Positions 44,301-52,952 of a DNA stretch of 64,000 nt are shown one piece after another (position 1 is the first letter of the stretch; every line of letters starts with the position of its first letter). This stretch comes from Martelella sp. AD-3 (GTDB taxonomy: Bacteria > Pseudomonadota > Alphaproteobacteria > Rhizobiales > Rhizobiaceae). The translations under genes were made by a program, and so were the position numbers. The notes beneath the pieces are model-generated. The model had not been told where the DNA came from. It did not search any database and saw nothing but the letters and a program-made list of their open reading frames with translations. The DNA is taken from contig NZ_CP014275.1 of assembly GCF_001578105.1 (NCBI RefSeq), forward strand, positions 3,414,501 through 3,478,500, read 5' to 3'.

Positions 44301-44896
44301 GCGATCGCCAGGATCAGCCCGTCCTGATGCTCCGTCGCGTCCGTGTGGCGGGTGCCGAAGACGATGGCAAAGCTTGCAAGGGCCAGCGTGACGGCGAGCG
44401 GCAGGCCGACGCCGAAGGCCGCGCCGACGGAGGGTGGATCGATCGTACCACCGACCATGACGGCGACCGAATCGGAGACCGCCTTCAATTGCAGCGCGAT
44501 ATAAGGAATGGCGGCGGCAAGCGAGATCAGCGCCACGAGGCCGGCCACCATCGGGTTCTTGCCATAGCGAGCGGCGAGAAAGTCGGCCGCCGAGGTCAGT
44601 TTTTCCGATTTCGCCAGCGAGACGATGCGCCGGACCACCGGCATGCCAACGGTGAAGACCAGGATGGGGCCGATATAGATGCCGAGAAACTCGAGCCCGC
44701 GCGTTGCGGCGAGGCCGACGCCGCCGAAATAGGTCCAGGAGGTACAATAGACGGCGAGCGACAGCGCATAGACGAAGTTGCGGCCCGACCGCGGCGCAAG
44801 CTCGCGCTTTGCCCGCCGGTCGCCGTAGCTCGCCACGGCAAACAGCAGCATGATGTAGAGCAGTGCCGCCAACAAGATCAGCCAGCCCGGCAGCAT
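41393..44896 (-). CDS. hybrid sensor histidine kinase with sodium:solute symporter-like sensor domain (CrbS/NahK-like)
   Basis: A 1,167-residue protein. Residues ~1-530 form a 12-13 helix sodium:solute symporter-like domain (AVYCTSWTYFGGVGLAATRG, KLTSAADFLAARYGKNP, FHVTVVENRTE). A linker and a PAS domain follow (about 670-785: LAQIDQGIAVFDASNRLTVW), then a coiled coil and HisKA with the phospho-acceptor histidine near 811 (AAAGHDILQPLNAARLY). The ATPase domain has LVSNAIKYT, DTGIGIP and GLGLGLSIVDRL, and a C-terminal receiver domain has its aspartate near 1092 (IIADYHLDNGGS). CrbS in Vibrio and Pseudomonas shares this layout and controls acetate use through a NarL-type partner. No regulator is adjacent; the one at 35.5 kb is a candidate. 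Confidence 0.92.
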   Translation of the reverse strand: MLPGWLILLAALLYIMLLFAVASYGDRRAKRELAPRSGRNFVYALSLAVYCTSWTYFGGVGLAATRGLEFLGIYIGPILVFTVGMPVVRRIVSLAKSEKLTSAADFLAARYGKNPMVAGLVALISLAAAIPYIALQLKAVSDSVAVMVGGTIDPPSVGAAFGVGLPLAVTLALASFAIVFGTRHTDATEHQDGLILAIAMESVVKLVAFGSVGLFVLFVLYNGPADLLAAARENAAAAAALTYETPISRWVLLTVLSAFAILLLPRQFHVTVVENRTEGELSLARFLFPAYLIAINLLVLPVAIGGAITLGPGVDPDLYVLQLPLTQGQPLISLVTFLGGFSAATAMVIVASVALAIMLSNDIVNPILLRRRMIAGGAHRQDFYSLLLNIRRASILGVMLLGYAYYRHIDSDRGLFSIGLLAFAAIAQVAPALFIGLVWRTANARGAILGLSLGFLTWVYLLFVPSLGGPDHSAIAGEVMNFIIPGTGLFVGPDADILLNVTCLSLLINVAGLVLGSLSRQARPLERIQSGIFVKRQARWQSSARGIGTGVSVGMLRETLNGYLGAERTARSFATFERNAGRRMGDDEQADMALIHFSEQLLGSAIGSSSARLVLSLVLQRAEAASGDAAFLLDQASEALQYNQGLLQTALAQIDQGIAVFDASNRLTVWNKRFRALLNLPEEVGQVGYPLINIMGRLSSRGDLTGDEAREALRRLRAHESAFPMVLDKGRRIIEVQSRAMPEAGMVVTFTDVTQRVEADLALKQANETLEQRVAARTAELTEVNKALRVARAAADEANIGKTRFFAAAGHDILQPLNAARLYATALGERMPADGEDRAFAEKIDSALQSVEDILGAVLDISRLDAGAMKPHFTAVNLGDMLRRVETDFRPLADERGLKFTVVRSSLKVRSDAHALRRLVQNLVSNAIKYTISGKVLVGVRRHGDHAVIEVHDTGIGIPASKAESVFKEFTRLDEGARAAQGLGLGLSIVDRLARMLEHPVALSPAPGGGTVFRLTVPLADAGAETAPQAAKPTGRLPGQAIAGLKVLCIDNEEAILEGMRVLLGGWGADVHVARSAETAGAIDIVPDVIIADYHLDNGGSGVRAVVALREHYQRHVPALLLTADRTQDVRDLAEEEDIVVQHKPLKPALLRAFLNQIAIFHRAAAE

Positions 44897-45032
44897 GGAA
44901 CGCCTCCCTTCGCGAGCTTCTCCACCATAGGCTATCGGCGGCCGGTTTCAAATGCGACTGTCGCAGCACGAGCCATCACAAAAAACAATGATTTCGTCGC
45001 CGAATTTGATGGAAGGCAGGCGCTGGTCCGCA

Positions 45033-45134
45033 TTAGAGCGCCGTGCGTCCATTCGGACGCACAAAGGACGCTCTAACCTATTTTATCTACGCATCGTGCT
45101 TTCCGAAAATCGATTCCGATTTTCGGGCCGATGC
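45033..45134. repeat. RIME-like intergenic palindromic element
   Basis: Two hairpins in tandem. The first has outer arms TTAGAGCG (45033-45040) and CGCTCTAA (45069-45076) with an inner TGCGTCC/GGACGCA stem. The second has GCATCG (45091-45096) facing CGATGC (45129-45134) with an inner GAAAATCG/CGATTTTC stem. This two-palindrome mosaic of ~100 bases is the form of RIME elements in Rhizobium-type genomes. It sits directly before the aminotransferase gene, within its probable promoter or leader. Confidence 0.75.
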
Positions 45135-45163
45135 GCTAGAACGGATTGAGCACGGAGAACCGC

Positions 45164-46330
45164 ATGACACTCATTTCAAGCCTCAGCCGAAGGGCACAGG
45201 ACGCGCCGGAAAGCGGCATTGTCGAAATCATCAATTACGGTCGCGACCGCGACAGGCTTCTGCCGCTATGGGCGGGCGAAGGCGACCTGCCGACGCCGCA
45301 GTTCATCCGTGACGCGGCCAAGGCCGGGCTCGACAATGGCGAGACCTTTTATACCCATCAGCGCGGCATTCCGCCGCTGCGCGCAGCGATCGCCGATTAC
45401 TACGCCCGCCATTTCGGGGCAAGGCTTTCGCCGGAGCATGTCTATGTCACCGGGTCAGGCATGCATGCGATCAAGATCATGGTCGAGGCGATGACGGAGC
45501 CCGGCGACGAGGCGATCTATTTCACCCCCGCCTGGCCGAATATCGCCGCAGCGCTCGGCGTTTCCGGCGCGCGGAAGGTCGGCGTGCCGCTTGAATTCGC
45601 CGATGGCCGCTGGAACCTTGATCCCGCCCGCGTGGAAGCGGCGATCACCGAAAAAACCCGGATGATCTTCGTCAACACGCCGGCCAACCCAACCGGCTGG
45701 ACGGCGAGCCTTGCCGATCTTTCCGCCCTTCTGGAGATCGCGCGCCGCCACGGCATCTGGATCCTCGCCGACGAGATCTACGCGCTCTATCATTTTGCCG
45801 GCGGCCGCGCGCCCTCCTTCCTCGACATCATGGAAGAGGGCGACCGGATCGTGTTCATCAATTCCTTCTCCAAGAACTGGTCGATGACCGGTTGGCGCGT
45901 CGGCTGGCTGGTCGCCCCGCCCGAGATCGGCGACACGATTGAAAACCTGGTGCAATACACGACGTCGGGCGTTGCCCAGTTCATGCAGCAGGGTGCGCTC
46001 GCCGCAATCCGCGACGGCGACCCTGTGATTGCCGAGAATTATGAGCGCGCGCGGATCGGACGCGACATTTTCTGCGACCGGCTGCTTGCCACCAACCGCG
46101 TCGAGACGCTGAAGCCCGACGGGGCGCTCTATGCCTTCCTGAAGGTGGACGGCCTCACCGACAGCCGCCGTGCCGCGCTCGATATCCTCGACAAGACCGG
46201 CGTCGGCCTTGCTCCCGGCTCGGCCTTCGGACCCGGCGGGGAACCCTTCCTCAGGGCCTGTTTCCTGCGCAATGCCGACCAGTTGGAAGACGCCGCAGAG
46301 CGGCTGGCGGACTATATTGCGGGGATTTGA
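45164..46330 (+). CDS. PLP-dependent class I/II aminotransferase
   Basis: A 388-residue fold-type I aminotransferase. The Schiff-base lysine is in NSFSKNWSMTGWRVGW, the PLP-binding Asp/Tyr in WILADEIYALYHF, the Asn in NTPANPTGWT, and the substrate carboxylate arginine near the end in EPFLRACF. ATG 45164 has GGAG six bases upstream; a reading from 45146 would add six residues. It follows the RIME-like element and is convergent with galE. Amino-acid specificity cannot be read; aspartate/aromatic-type enzymes are closest in motif style. Confidence 0.88.
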   Translation: MTLISSLSRRAQDAPESGIVEIINYGRDRDRLLPLWAGEGDLPTPQFIRDAAKAGLDNGETFYTHQRGIPPLRAAIADYYARHFGARLSPEHVYVTGSGMHAIKIMVEAMTEPGDEAIYFTPAWPNIAAALGVSGARKVGVPLEFADGRWNLDPARVEAAITEKTRMIFVNTPANPTGWTASLADLSALLEIARRHGIWILADEIYALYHFAGGRAPSFLDIMEEGDRIVFINSFSKNWSMTGWRVGWLVAPPEIGDTIENLVQYTTSGVAQFMQQGALAAIRDGDPVIAENYERARIGRDIFCDRLLATNRVETLKPDGALYAFLKVDGLTDSRRAALDILDKTGVGLAPGSAFGPGGEPFLRACFLRNADQLEDAAERLADYIAGI

Positions 46331-46369
46331 GAGGGCGACGAGAAGACATAGCCGCACAGCCCGCAATAC

Positions 46370-46391
46370 TCTCTCCCGCTGGCGGGAGAGA
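46370..46391. repeat. palindrome between convergent genes (CTCTCCCGC type)
   Basis: TCTCTCCCGC and GCGGGAGAGA form a perfect 10-bp stem around TG, placed between the stops of the aminotransferase gene and galE. There is no T-run; it may act as a bidirectional termination or stability hairpin. Confidence 0.5.
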
Positions 46392-46416
46392 AGGTTGGGG
46401 GCGACCGGGGGCGCCC

Positions 46417-47409
46417 CTACAGCTTCACCCGCCCCTTCACCAACTGGTCCTCCCAGGCAAGCGCATGGCGGACAATGGTTTCGAGATCGTCATATTGCGG
46501 CTCCCAGCCAAGGATTTCACGCACGCGCGTCGAATCGGCGACCAGTGCCGGCGGATCGCCGGGACGACGCTCGGCCATGTCCACGCGGAAGTCGACGCCG
46601 GAAACCTGCTTGATCGCATCGACCACCTGCAGCACGGAAAAACCGTGACCATAGCCGCAATTGGCGACGAAATTCCCGCCGCCGTTCAGAAGATGCATCA
46701 GCGCCTTCACATGGGCGTCGATCAGGTCGGTGACGTGGATATAGTCGCGCAGGCAGGTGCCGTCCGGCGTCGGATAATCCGTGCCGAAGATCTGCATGCG
46801 GTTGCGCCGGCCGGTGGCCGCCTGCGCGGCGATTTCGATCAGATGCGTGGCATGCTCGCGGGTCTCGCCGGTGCGGCCTTCCGGATCGGCGCCGGCAACG
46901 TTGAAATAGCGAAGCGCGGCATATTTCAAACCATAGGCGGCCGCGCTGTCACGCAGCATCACTTCGGTCATCAGCTTCGACCAGCCATAGGGCGAGACCG
47001 GCTGCAGGTTCTGTTCCTCATCGAGAAGATCGACGCCGGGTTCCCCGTATACGGCGGCCGTAGAGGAAAACAGGAAGGCCTCGATCTTGGCCGCTACGGC
47101 CGTTTCGATCAGCGCGCGTGACTTGACCGTGTTGTTTTCATAATAGGTCAGGGGATCGGACACCGAGTCCGAGACCACGATCGAGCCGGCAAAATGCGCG
47201 ATGGCATTGATGTTCTCGTCGGCAATCAGCTTCGACACCAGCTTCCTGTCGGCGATATCGCCTTCGACCAGCTTGGCTTGTTCCGGGATCAACTCGCGGT
47301 GGCCGGTCGACAGATCGTCGATGACCACGACGTCCTCGCCGCGATCGACGAGCGCATGCGCCATGTGGCTGCCGACATAACCGGCGCCGCCTGTTACGAG
47401 TATTGCCAT
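46417..47409 (-). CDS. galE: UDP-glucose 4-epimerase
   Basis: Interconverts UDP-galactose and UDP-glucose in the Leloir pathway; cytoplasmic, 330 residues. The NAD-binding motif is TGGAGYVGSH, the catalytic serine lies in FSSTAAVYGEP, and the YxxxK motif is YGWSK. LRYFNVAGADPEGRTGE and CLRDYIHVTDLIDAH are further GalE signatures. An ideal ribosome site (AAGGAGGT) precedes the ATG. It is the last gene of the ten-gene sugar operon, 44 bases after lacZ. Confidence 0.95.
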   Translation of the reverse strand: MAILVTGGAGYVGSHMAHALVDRGEDVVVIDDLSTGHRELIPEQAKLVEGDIADRKLVSKLIADENINAIAHFAGSIVVSDSVSDPLTYYENNTVKSRALIETAVAAKIEAFLFSSTAAVYGEPGVDLLDEEQNLQPVSPYGWSKLMTEVMLRDSAAAYGLKYAALRYFNVAGADPEGRTGETREHATHLIEIAAQAATGRRNRMQIFGTDYPTPDGTCLRDYIHVTDLIDAHVKALMHLLNGGGNFVANCGYGHGFSVLQVVDAIKQVSGVDFRVDMAERRPGDPPALVADSTRVREILGWEPQYDDLETIVRHALAWEDQLVKGRVKL

Positions 47410-47453
47410 ATCTGGACCTCCTTCTGGCGCAACGCGCCCTGCTCAACGTTGTT

Positions 47454-50400
47454 CTAGACGCCGATCGGCGCGACAGAGAATGCAAGAGAAAGCGGCTTAT
47501 GGGAAGCGATGCGGTAGGGTTCATGCACGGGCGACCCCCAGCTGTCATCCCCGCCGACGCCCATCTGCCTTGCCGCGATCGTCACCACCGTCTTCGTCAC
47601 CGGCGGCAGGTCTTCCGGCCGCTCGGCCGTTTCAAGTTCCATCGTGCCATAGGGCAGCGCATTGAACTCGAACGGCGCGCCTTCCGCTGTAAAGCGAAGC
47701 CCCCCGCCGGCCTCGTCCGTCACCTCGGCAAAGCGCGTGCCCATCCGGTTGCCGCATTCCTGCGGCACGCAATAGGGCGAGACATTGTCCACAACGCTGC
47801 GCGCGAAGATACCGAGACGCGCGCCGCGGCACCGGTCGGCATAGTTTTCATCCGGCCCGAGCCCGTAGTAGCGGAAACGGTCGAGGGCGGGGGGAAGCGT
47901 GAACTGCAGGCCGAAGATCGGCAGGTCCGGCAGTCCCTGTCCGCCCGGGAAATCGGCTGTGACATGAATGAGGCCATCGCGCCCGACCCGATATGCAACC
48001 TCCGGCATGACCGGGAGGCCCGGAAGCGGAAAACGATAGCGCACCACCGGCTCGGCGCCGCTGATATCAACGTCGACAGGTCCGCGTTTCGCATAAAGGC
48101 CAGCCGTTTGCCAGATCGCATGTTCAAAGCCGTGATTGCGACCGCGGTCATTGTCTGTCATCGCCCGCCAGAAGGTGAGGCGGGGCGGGCGGCGCATGAA
48201 CTCGATGCCGCCGGCCTTCAGCGACGTCATGCCGCCGAACGCTTCTGAAAACAGCGCGAAATATCTCGGTGCCTCGATGCCGAGATGAAGATCGCCGCGC
48301 GTCAGCTTCAGCGGTACGGGGGCAGCGACCTTCGGTTCGCCCTCGATGGTGAAGATATGTTCGCCGAAAGCCGTTTCGTGACCGGCCTCCGCCCATGCCG
48401 TCTTCTGCTTCAGGCAAAGCGAAGCCTGCACGGCATATTCGCCGGAAGACAGGTCGCCGGGCAGGTCGAGCGGCAGCGTCGCCGTTTCGCCGGCTGCAAT
48501 CTCCGGCTCCAGGGTTGCCGAGAAAACCGCGACGCCTTCCTTCAGCAGCCGGACGTTGAGCAGACATGCAGAGGAGGAAACGAACAGGTTCCTGTTGCGG
48601 ATGGTAACCGCATTGCGCGCCGGCGTGATATCGAAAGGCTGGTAGAGCGCCCGCACCTCCTGCACCTTCGGCGTCTCCTCGCGCCATGCCGTGACGATGC
48701 CGTCCGCGCAAAAAGTATAGTCTGACGGGCGGTCGTCGAAATCGCCGCCAAGGCCGAGCCGGCGATCGCTCACGCCGTCGCCGAGCGCCAGCGCCTGGTC
48801 GATATAGTCCCAGATAAAGCCGCCCTGATAATGCGGGTACTTGTCGATGAGGTCGGTATAAAGATGCATGCCGCCGCAGGAATTGCCCATGGCATGGGTG
48901 TATTCGCAGAGAATGAACGGCTTCTGCGGGTTATTCTTCAGCCAGGCTTCGACATCCTGCGGCTTCGCATACATCCGGCTTTCCATGTCCGACGTGCCGT
49001 CGAAGCGCCGGTCGTGAAAAATGCCTTCATAGTGCACGAGTCGCGACGGGTCGCGTTCACGGAACCAGTTCGACATGTCGAAAATGACGCTGCCGCCGAA
49101 GCTTTCATTGCCGCAGGACCAGATCAGGATCGAGGCATGGTTCTTGTCGCGCTCCAGCATGGAACGGGCGCGGTCGAGAACGGCGGCGCGCCACTCGGCC
49201 CGGTCGCCAGGCACGACCCAGCTCGGCTCCACCGCGCCATCCTTCTGCCAGGAGCCGTGGCTCTCGAGATTGGCTTCGTCGATGACATAGAGCCCGTATT
49301 CGTCGCAAAGCCTGTAGAAGGCCGACTGGTTCGGGTAGTGGCTGGTGCGCACGGCATTGATATTGTTGCGTTTGAAGAAGCGCACGTCGAACAGCATGTC
49401 CTCATAGGTCACGGCCCGGCCCCGAACCGGATTGAACTCATGCCGGTTGACGCCGTTGAAGACGATGCGTTCGCCGTTCAGATGCATGACGCGGTCGATG
49501 ACCTCGAAACGGCGGAAGCCGACGCGCTCGGGAATGAATTCGACCGTCTGCCCGGCCGCGTCAATCAGCGTGATGGCGAGATCGTAGAGGTTCGGCGCTT
49601 CCGCGCTCCAGAGCTTCGGCTCGGCAATGTCGAAAGCGAGGTCCATCTCCTCCGCCGCTTCGAAACGCTTCTTGCCGACGACCGTTTCGCCGGTCTCGTC
49701 CGAAAGCGCGACTTCGACCGTCCCGCCCTTCCGCGCCGGCGCGAGCCGCATACGCAACCTGAGTTTCGCCGAGGCATAATCGTCGGCAAGATCGGTGGTC
49801 ACGAACAGGTCTTCCAGGTGGAGAGCGGGCTGCTGCTCCAGCCAGACATCGCGGAAAATACCGGTCAGGCGCCAGAAGTCCTGGTCCTCGATCCAGCTTG
49901 CCGAAGAGCGCTGGAACACCTCAACCGCCAGCCGGTTCCCGCCCTCCTCCAGAAGGTCGGTGATGTCGAAGCGCGCCGGCGTGAAACTGTCTTCGCTGTA
50001 GCCGACGAAGACGCCGTTTAGCCAGACGAAGAAGGCGGTCTCGACGCCGTCGAAGGTGAGCACCACGCGACCGGTTCCCGCGCGTTTTTCGAAGATGAAA
50101 TCCCGCAGATAGGAGCCGACCAGATTGGCCTCGGGCACTGCCGGCGGACGCAGCGCCTCGATCCCGTCCCAGGGATATTGCGTGTTGACGTACTGGTTCT
50201 CCCCGAAGTCCTGAAGCTGCATATAGCCCGGCACTTCGATCGAATCCCAGCCGGAAAAATCGAAATCGCGTTTCTCAAAACCTTGCGGCCGCTTCGCGCT
50301 ATTCGCGGCCAGCTTGAAAGCCCAGCGGCCGGAAAGGCTTTGACGCAAAGGGTTCTCCGCGCCTTCACGCGCCGTTTCGGCCGAGGGCCAGGCGATGTGA

Positions 50401-50477
50401 TCGGAAACGGGATCAAGACGGTTGACCGCGAAGGTCTCGGGATCAAAAAGCCAGTCGATATTCGGCTTCAGGGGCAT
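47454..50477 (-). CDS. lacZ: beta-galactosidase, glycoside hydrolase family 2 (LacZ type)
   Basis: A full-length 1,007-residue GH2 enzyme. The domain order is sugar-binding jelly roll, Ig-like, TIM barrel, Ig-like, and the C-terminal beta-galactosidase small-chain domain. Barrel signatures are YVIDEANLESHG, the acid/base in WSCGNESFGGS, and the nucleophile in FILCEYTHAMGNS. LNGERIVFNGVNRHEF is also conserved. There is no signal peptide, so it acts on imported beta-galactosides in the cytoplasm. It lies between galT and galE in one operon, so released galactose can enter the Leloir pathway directly. No lacI-type regulator is nearby. Confidence 0.95.
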   Translation of the reverse strand: MPLKPNIDWLFDPETFAVNRLDPVSDHIAWPSAETAREGAENPLRQSLSGRWAFKLAANSAKRPQGFEKRDFDFSGWDSIEVPGYMQLQDFGENQYVNTQYPWDGIEALRPPAVPEANLVGSYLRDFIFEKRAGTGRVVLTFDGVETAFFVWLNGVFVGYSEDSFTPARFDITDLLEEGGNRLAVEVFQRSSASWIEDQDFWRLTGIFRDVWLEQQPALHLEDLFVTTDLADDYASAKLRLRMRLAPARKGGTVEVALSDETGETVVGKKRFEAAEEMDLAFDIAEPKLWSAEAPNLYDLAITLIDAAGQTVEFIPERVGFRRFEVIDRVMHLNGERIVFNGVNRHEFNPVRGRAVTYEDMLFDVRFFKRNNINAVRTSHYPNQSAFYRLCDEYGLYVIDEANLESHGSWQKDGAVEPSWVVPGDRAEWRAAVLDRARSMLERDKNHASILIWSCGNESFGGSVIFDMSNWFRERDPSRLVHYEGIFHDRRFDGTSDMESRMYAKPQDVEAWLKNNPQKPFILCEYTHAMGNSCGGMHLYTDLIDKYPHYQGGFIWDYIDQALALGDGVSDRRLGLGGDFDDRPSDYTFCADGIVTAWREETPKVQEVRALYQPFDITPARNAVTIRNRNLFVSSSACLLNVRLLKEGVAVFSATLEPEIAAGETATLPLDLPGDLSSGEYAVQASLCLKQKTAWAEAGHETAFGEHIFTIEGEPKVAAPVPLKLTRGDLHLGIEAPRYFALFSEAFGGMTSLKAGGIEFMRRPPRLTFWRAMTDNDRGRNHGFEHAIWQTAGLYAKRGPVDVDISGAEPVVRYRFPLPGLPVMPEVAYRVGRDGLIHVTADFPGGQGLPDLPIFGLQFTLPPALDRFRYYGLGPDENYADRCRGARLGIFARSVVDNVSPYCVPQECGNRMGTRFAEVTDEAGGGLRFTAEGAPFEFNALPYGTMELETAERPEDLPPVTKTVVTIAARQMGVGGDDSWGSPVHEPYRIASHKPLSLAFSVAPIGV

Positions 50478-50555
50478 TTTCTGTCTTTCCTGGTCTTCGC
50501 ATGTCGCCGCCGGCGGCAGGGGCCGCCGGATCTCAGATCCCGGTTTTCCGACCGA

Positions 50556-51593
50556 TCAATCGTTCAGATAATGGACTTCGGAAAGCGCGCGCAGCCGGTC
50601 GGCCGCCTGCTCCGGCGTCAGATCACGTTGCGGCGAGCCGAGCAGTTCGAAACCGACCATGAATTTCTTCACCGTGGCCGAGCGCAAGAGCGGCGGCAGG
50701 AAATGGGCGTGCATGACCCACTCGTCATGATCGTCGCCGTCGGTCGGCCGCTGGTGGAAGCCCATGGAATAGGGAAACGACGTCTTGAAAAGATTGTCAT
50801 AGCGCACGGTGACCTTCGACAGCGCCTCGGCGAGTTCCTCGCGTTCCTTCTCCGTCATCTCCTCCATCGAGCGGATATGACGCTTCGGCAGCACCATGGT
50901 CTCGAACGGCCAGACCGCCCAATAGGGCACCAGCACCACGAAGCCCTCGTTTTCGAACAGGATACGTTCGCCGAGCGCCAGTTCCTGCTCGAGATAGGCT
51001 ATCAGAAGCGGCTTTCCGTGCTTCTCGTAATAGGCGCGCTGGTTTTCCGTTTCCTTTGCCGCCTCATTCGGCAGGCTGCGGCTGGCCCAGATCTGGCCGT
51101 GCGGATGGGGATTGGAGCAGCCCATCATCGCGCCGCGGTTTTCGAAGATCTGGACGTGATTGATGTCGGGGTGGACGCCAAGCTCCTCATATTGCGCGAC
51201 CCAGGTATCGACCACCTTGGCAATATCGGCAACCGCCATGCGGGCAAGCGTCAGGTCGTGGCGGGGCGAAAAGCAAATGACGCGGCATATGCCGCTCTCG
51301 CCCTCTGCCAGAAGAAGCCCGTCTTCGAAACGCTCCTTCGGCGCGTGCTCCGTCAGCGCCGCGAAATCATTGTCGAAGACATATGTGCCCGTGTAATAGG
51401 GGTTCTTCTCTCCGTTGACGCGGGTATTGCCGGGGCAGAGATAGCAATCCGGATCATGGGCCGGCATCTCCTGCGTCGCCGCGTCCTCGACCTGGCCCTG
51501 CCAGGGGCGCTTGGCGCGATGCGGCGAGACCAGCACCCAATCGCCCGAAAGCGGATTGTAGCGGCGATGCGGGTGATCGGAAAACGCGTTCAT
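50556..51593 (-). CDS. galT: galactose-1-phosphate uridylyltransferase
   Basis: Transfers UMP from UDP-glucose to galactose-1-phosphate; 345 residues. The nucleophilic histidine is in the HPH motif of [14 protein letters not shown]. Metal-binding residues lie in CYLCPGN and [10 protein letters not shown]. The C-terminal MVLPKRHI and GFHQRPTDG also fit. ATG 51593 ([11 protein letters not shown]) has GAGGAG eight bases upstream; the open frame extends six codons further. It lies 36 bases after galK and 78 before lacZ. Confidence 0.95.
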   Translation of the reverse strand: MNAFSDHPHRRYNPLSGDWVLVSPHRAKRPWQGQVEDAATQEMPAHDPDCYLCPGNTRVNGEKNPYYTGTYVFDNDFAALTEHAPKERFEDGLLLAEGESGICRVICFSPRHDLTLARMAVADIAKVVDTWVAQYEELGVHPDINHVQIFENRGAMMGCSNPHPHGQIWASRSLPNEAAKETENQRAYYEKHGKPLLIAYLEQELALGERILFENEGFVVLVPYWAVWPFETMVLPKRHIRSMEEMTEKEREELAEALSKVTVRYDNLFKTSFPYSMGFHQRPTDGDDHDEWVMHAHFLPPLLRSATVKKFMVGFELLGSPQRDLTPEQAADRLRALSEVHYLND

Positions 51594-51629
51594 CGGTTCA
51601 ACTCCTCTCATTCATCCGGCCTTCCTTCA

Positions 51630-52784
51630 TCAAAAAAGGGGACCGGCGCCATCCTGCGGGGCGCAGGCAAAGATGTCGGAGGTGTGGCCGCTGGCCTCGA
51701 AATAGGCCGCACGCACCTTCTCGACAAAATCATCGACTGCCCCGGCTGCAACCAGGCTGACCACACAGCCGCCGAAACCGCCTCCGGTCATCCGCGCGCC
51801 GAAAACGCCCGGCTGCGACTGGGCAATCTCAACCAGCTTATCGACCTCGGCGCAGGAAATCTCGTAATCATCGCGCATCGAAACGTGGGAGGCGTTCATC
51901 AATCGCCCGAAAGCGTCCAGGTCGCCGCGTTCCAGCACCTCGGCGGCGGCGAGCACGCGCCCGTTCTCTGTCACGATATGACGGCAGCGTCGGTAGGTCG
52001 CCTCCGGCAGAAGATCGCGATGCTCCTCGAGCGCGTCGAAACTGACATCGCGCAGGGCTTGAATGTCGCCCAGCACGGGTTGAAGCAGGCGCACGCCTTC
52101 CTCGCAGGACTGGCGGCGCTTGTTGTATTCGCCGTCGGCAAGCGCGTGATGGACCATGGAATTGGCAACCACGATCCGCGCCTTCGGATCGATCGGCACC
52201 GGTTTGCGCTCCAGCGAACGACAGTCGATCATCAGCGCATGGTCATGCACGCCGTTGCAGGAGATGAACTGGTCCATGATGCCGCAGCGCATGCCGACAT
52301 ACTCGTTTTCCGCCTTCTGGCAGATTTTCGCGAGTTCGACGGTATCGACCGCGTAGCCGGAAAGCGATAGAAGCGCATAGCCGGTGACCACTTCGAGGGC
52401 AGCCGACGAGGAGAGGCCGGAACCGACGGGCACGCTCGATGACACCAGAATATCCGCGCCCTTGAGCGTCGTGCCGGCCTTTTCGATCATCACGGCGACG
52501 CCGAAGGCGTAATCCGTCCAGTCGCCGCGCGGCGCGTTCGCCTCTGCGTCGAGATCGATTTCGGCGCTCCTGCCGTTGTTGAGGGAGTGGATCGTGATGA
52601 TCCGGTCTTGGCGCGCGGCGGCCGCCGCCTCTGCCTGGAATTCGAGCGCCGCCGGCATGACGAAACCGTCATTGTAATCGGTATGCTCGCCGATCAGGTT
52701 GACGCGTCCCGGCGCGCGAAAAAATCGAGGGCTCCCGCCGAAACGCTCGGCGAAGGTCTCGCGCAGAAAAACGGTGTCGGACAT
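51630..52784 (-). CDS. galK: galactokinase
   Basis: Phosphorylates galactose at C1 as a GHMP-family kinase; 384 residues. The galactokinase signature GRVNLIGEHTDYNDGFVMP is near the N-terminus. The ATP-binding loop is VGSGLSSSAALEV and the third GHMP motif MTGGGFGGCVVSL. ATG 52784 has GGGAGGG immediately upstream; the open frame runs 19 codons further without similarity. A terminator-like hairpin lies in the 168 bases between this gene and the solute-binding protein gene upstream. Confidence 0.95.
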   Translation of the reverse strand: MSDTVFLRETFAERFGGSPRFFRAPGRVNLIGEHTDYNDGFVMPAALEFQAEAAAAARQDRIITIHSLNNGRSAEIDLDAEANAPRGDWTDYAFGVAVMIEKAGTTLKGADILVSSSVPVGSGLSSSAALEVVTGYALLSLSGYAVDTVELAKICQKAENEYVGMRCGIMDQFISCNGVHDHALMIDCRSLERKPVPIDPKARIVVANSMVHHALADGEYNKRRQSCEEGVRLLQPVLGDIQALRDVSFDALEEHRDLLPEATYRRCRHIVTENGRVLAAAEVLERGDLDAFGRLMNASHVSMRDDYEISCAEVDKLVEIAQSQPGVFGARMTGGGFGGCVVSLVAAGAVDDFVEKVRAAYFEASGHTSDIFACAPQDGAGPLF

Positions 52785-52903
52785 CTTCCCTCCCTGAAAA
52801 TAAGACGGGCGCATGTGATGATGAATGAGGTTTGGCGTCAACCAGACTTGTCAAGAAGACCGGCTTTTTATGGGCAGACCTGCCAAAAAATGCGGGGATA
52901 GCA

Positions 52904-52936
52904 GAAAAGCGCGCCCCGGCGGAGCAGCCGGGGCGC
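52904..52936 (-). terminator. hairpin with U-tract between the solute-binding protein gene and galK
   Basis: GCGCCCCGGC and GCCGGGGCGC form a perfect 10-bp stem (52911-52936) with a 6-base loop. On the minus strand it is followed by GCTTTTC. It probably causes partial termination, making the upstream binding-protein mRNA more abundant than the gal genes, or full termination if galK has its own promoter in 52785-52903. Confidence 0.7.
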
Positions 52937-52952
52937 ATCTTGTCTTCAGGAC

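Noticed and set aside
42041..45076. A 1,011-codon plus-strand open frame opposite the hybrid histidine kinase gene
   Set aside because: It is an antisense shadow created by high G+C codon use; its translation is low-complexity (His, Arg, Asp, Gly-rich), with no domain or ribosome site, while the minus strand encodes a clear multidomain kinase.
46417..52784. Laboratory lac/gal cassette or contamination
   Set aside because: Gene style, ribosome sites and G+C match the surrounding alphaproteobacterial DNA, and lacZ differs clearly from the E. coli sequence.
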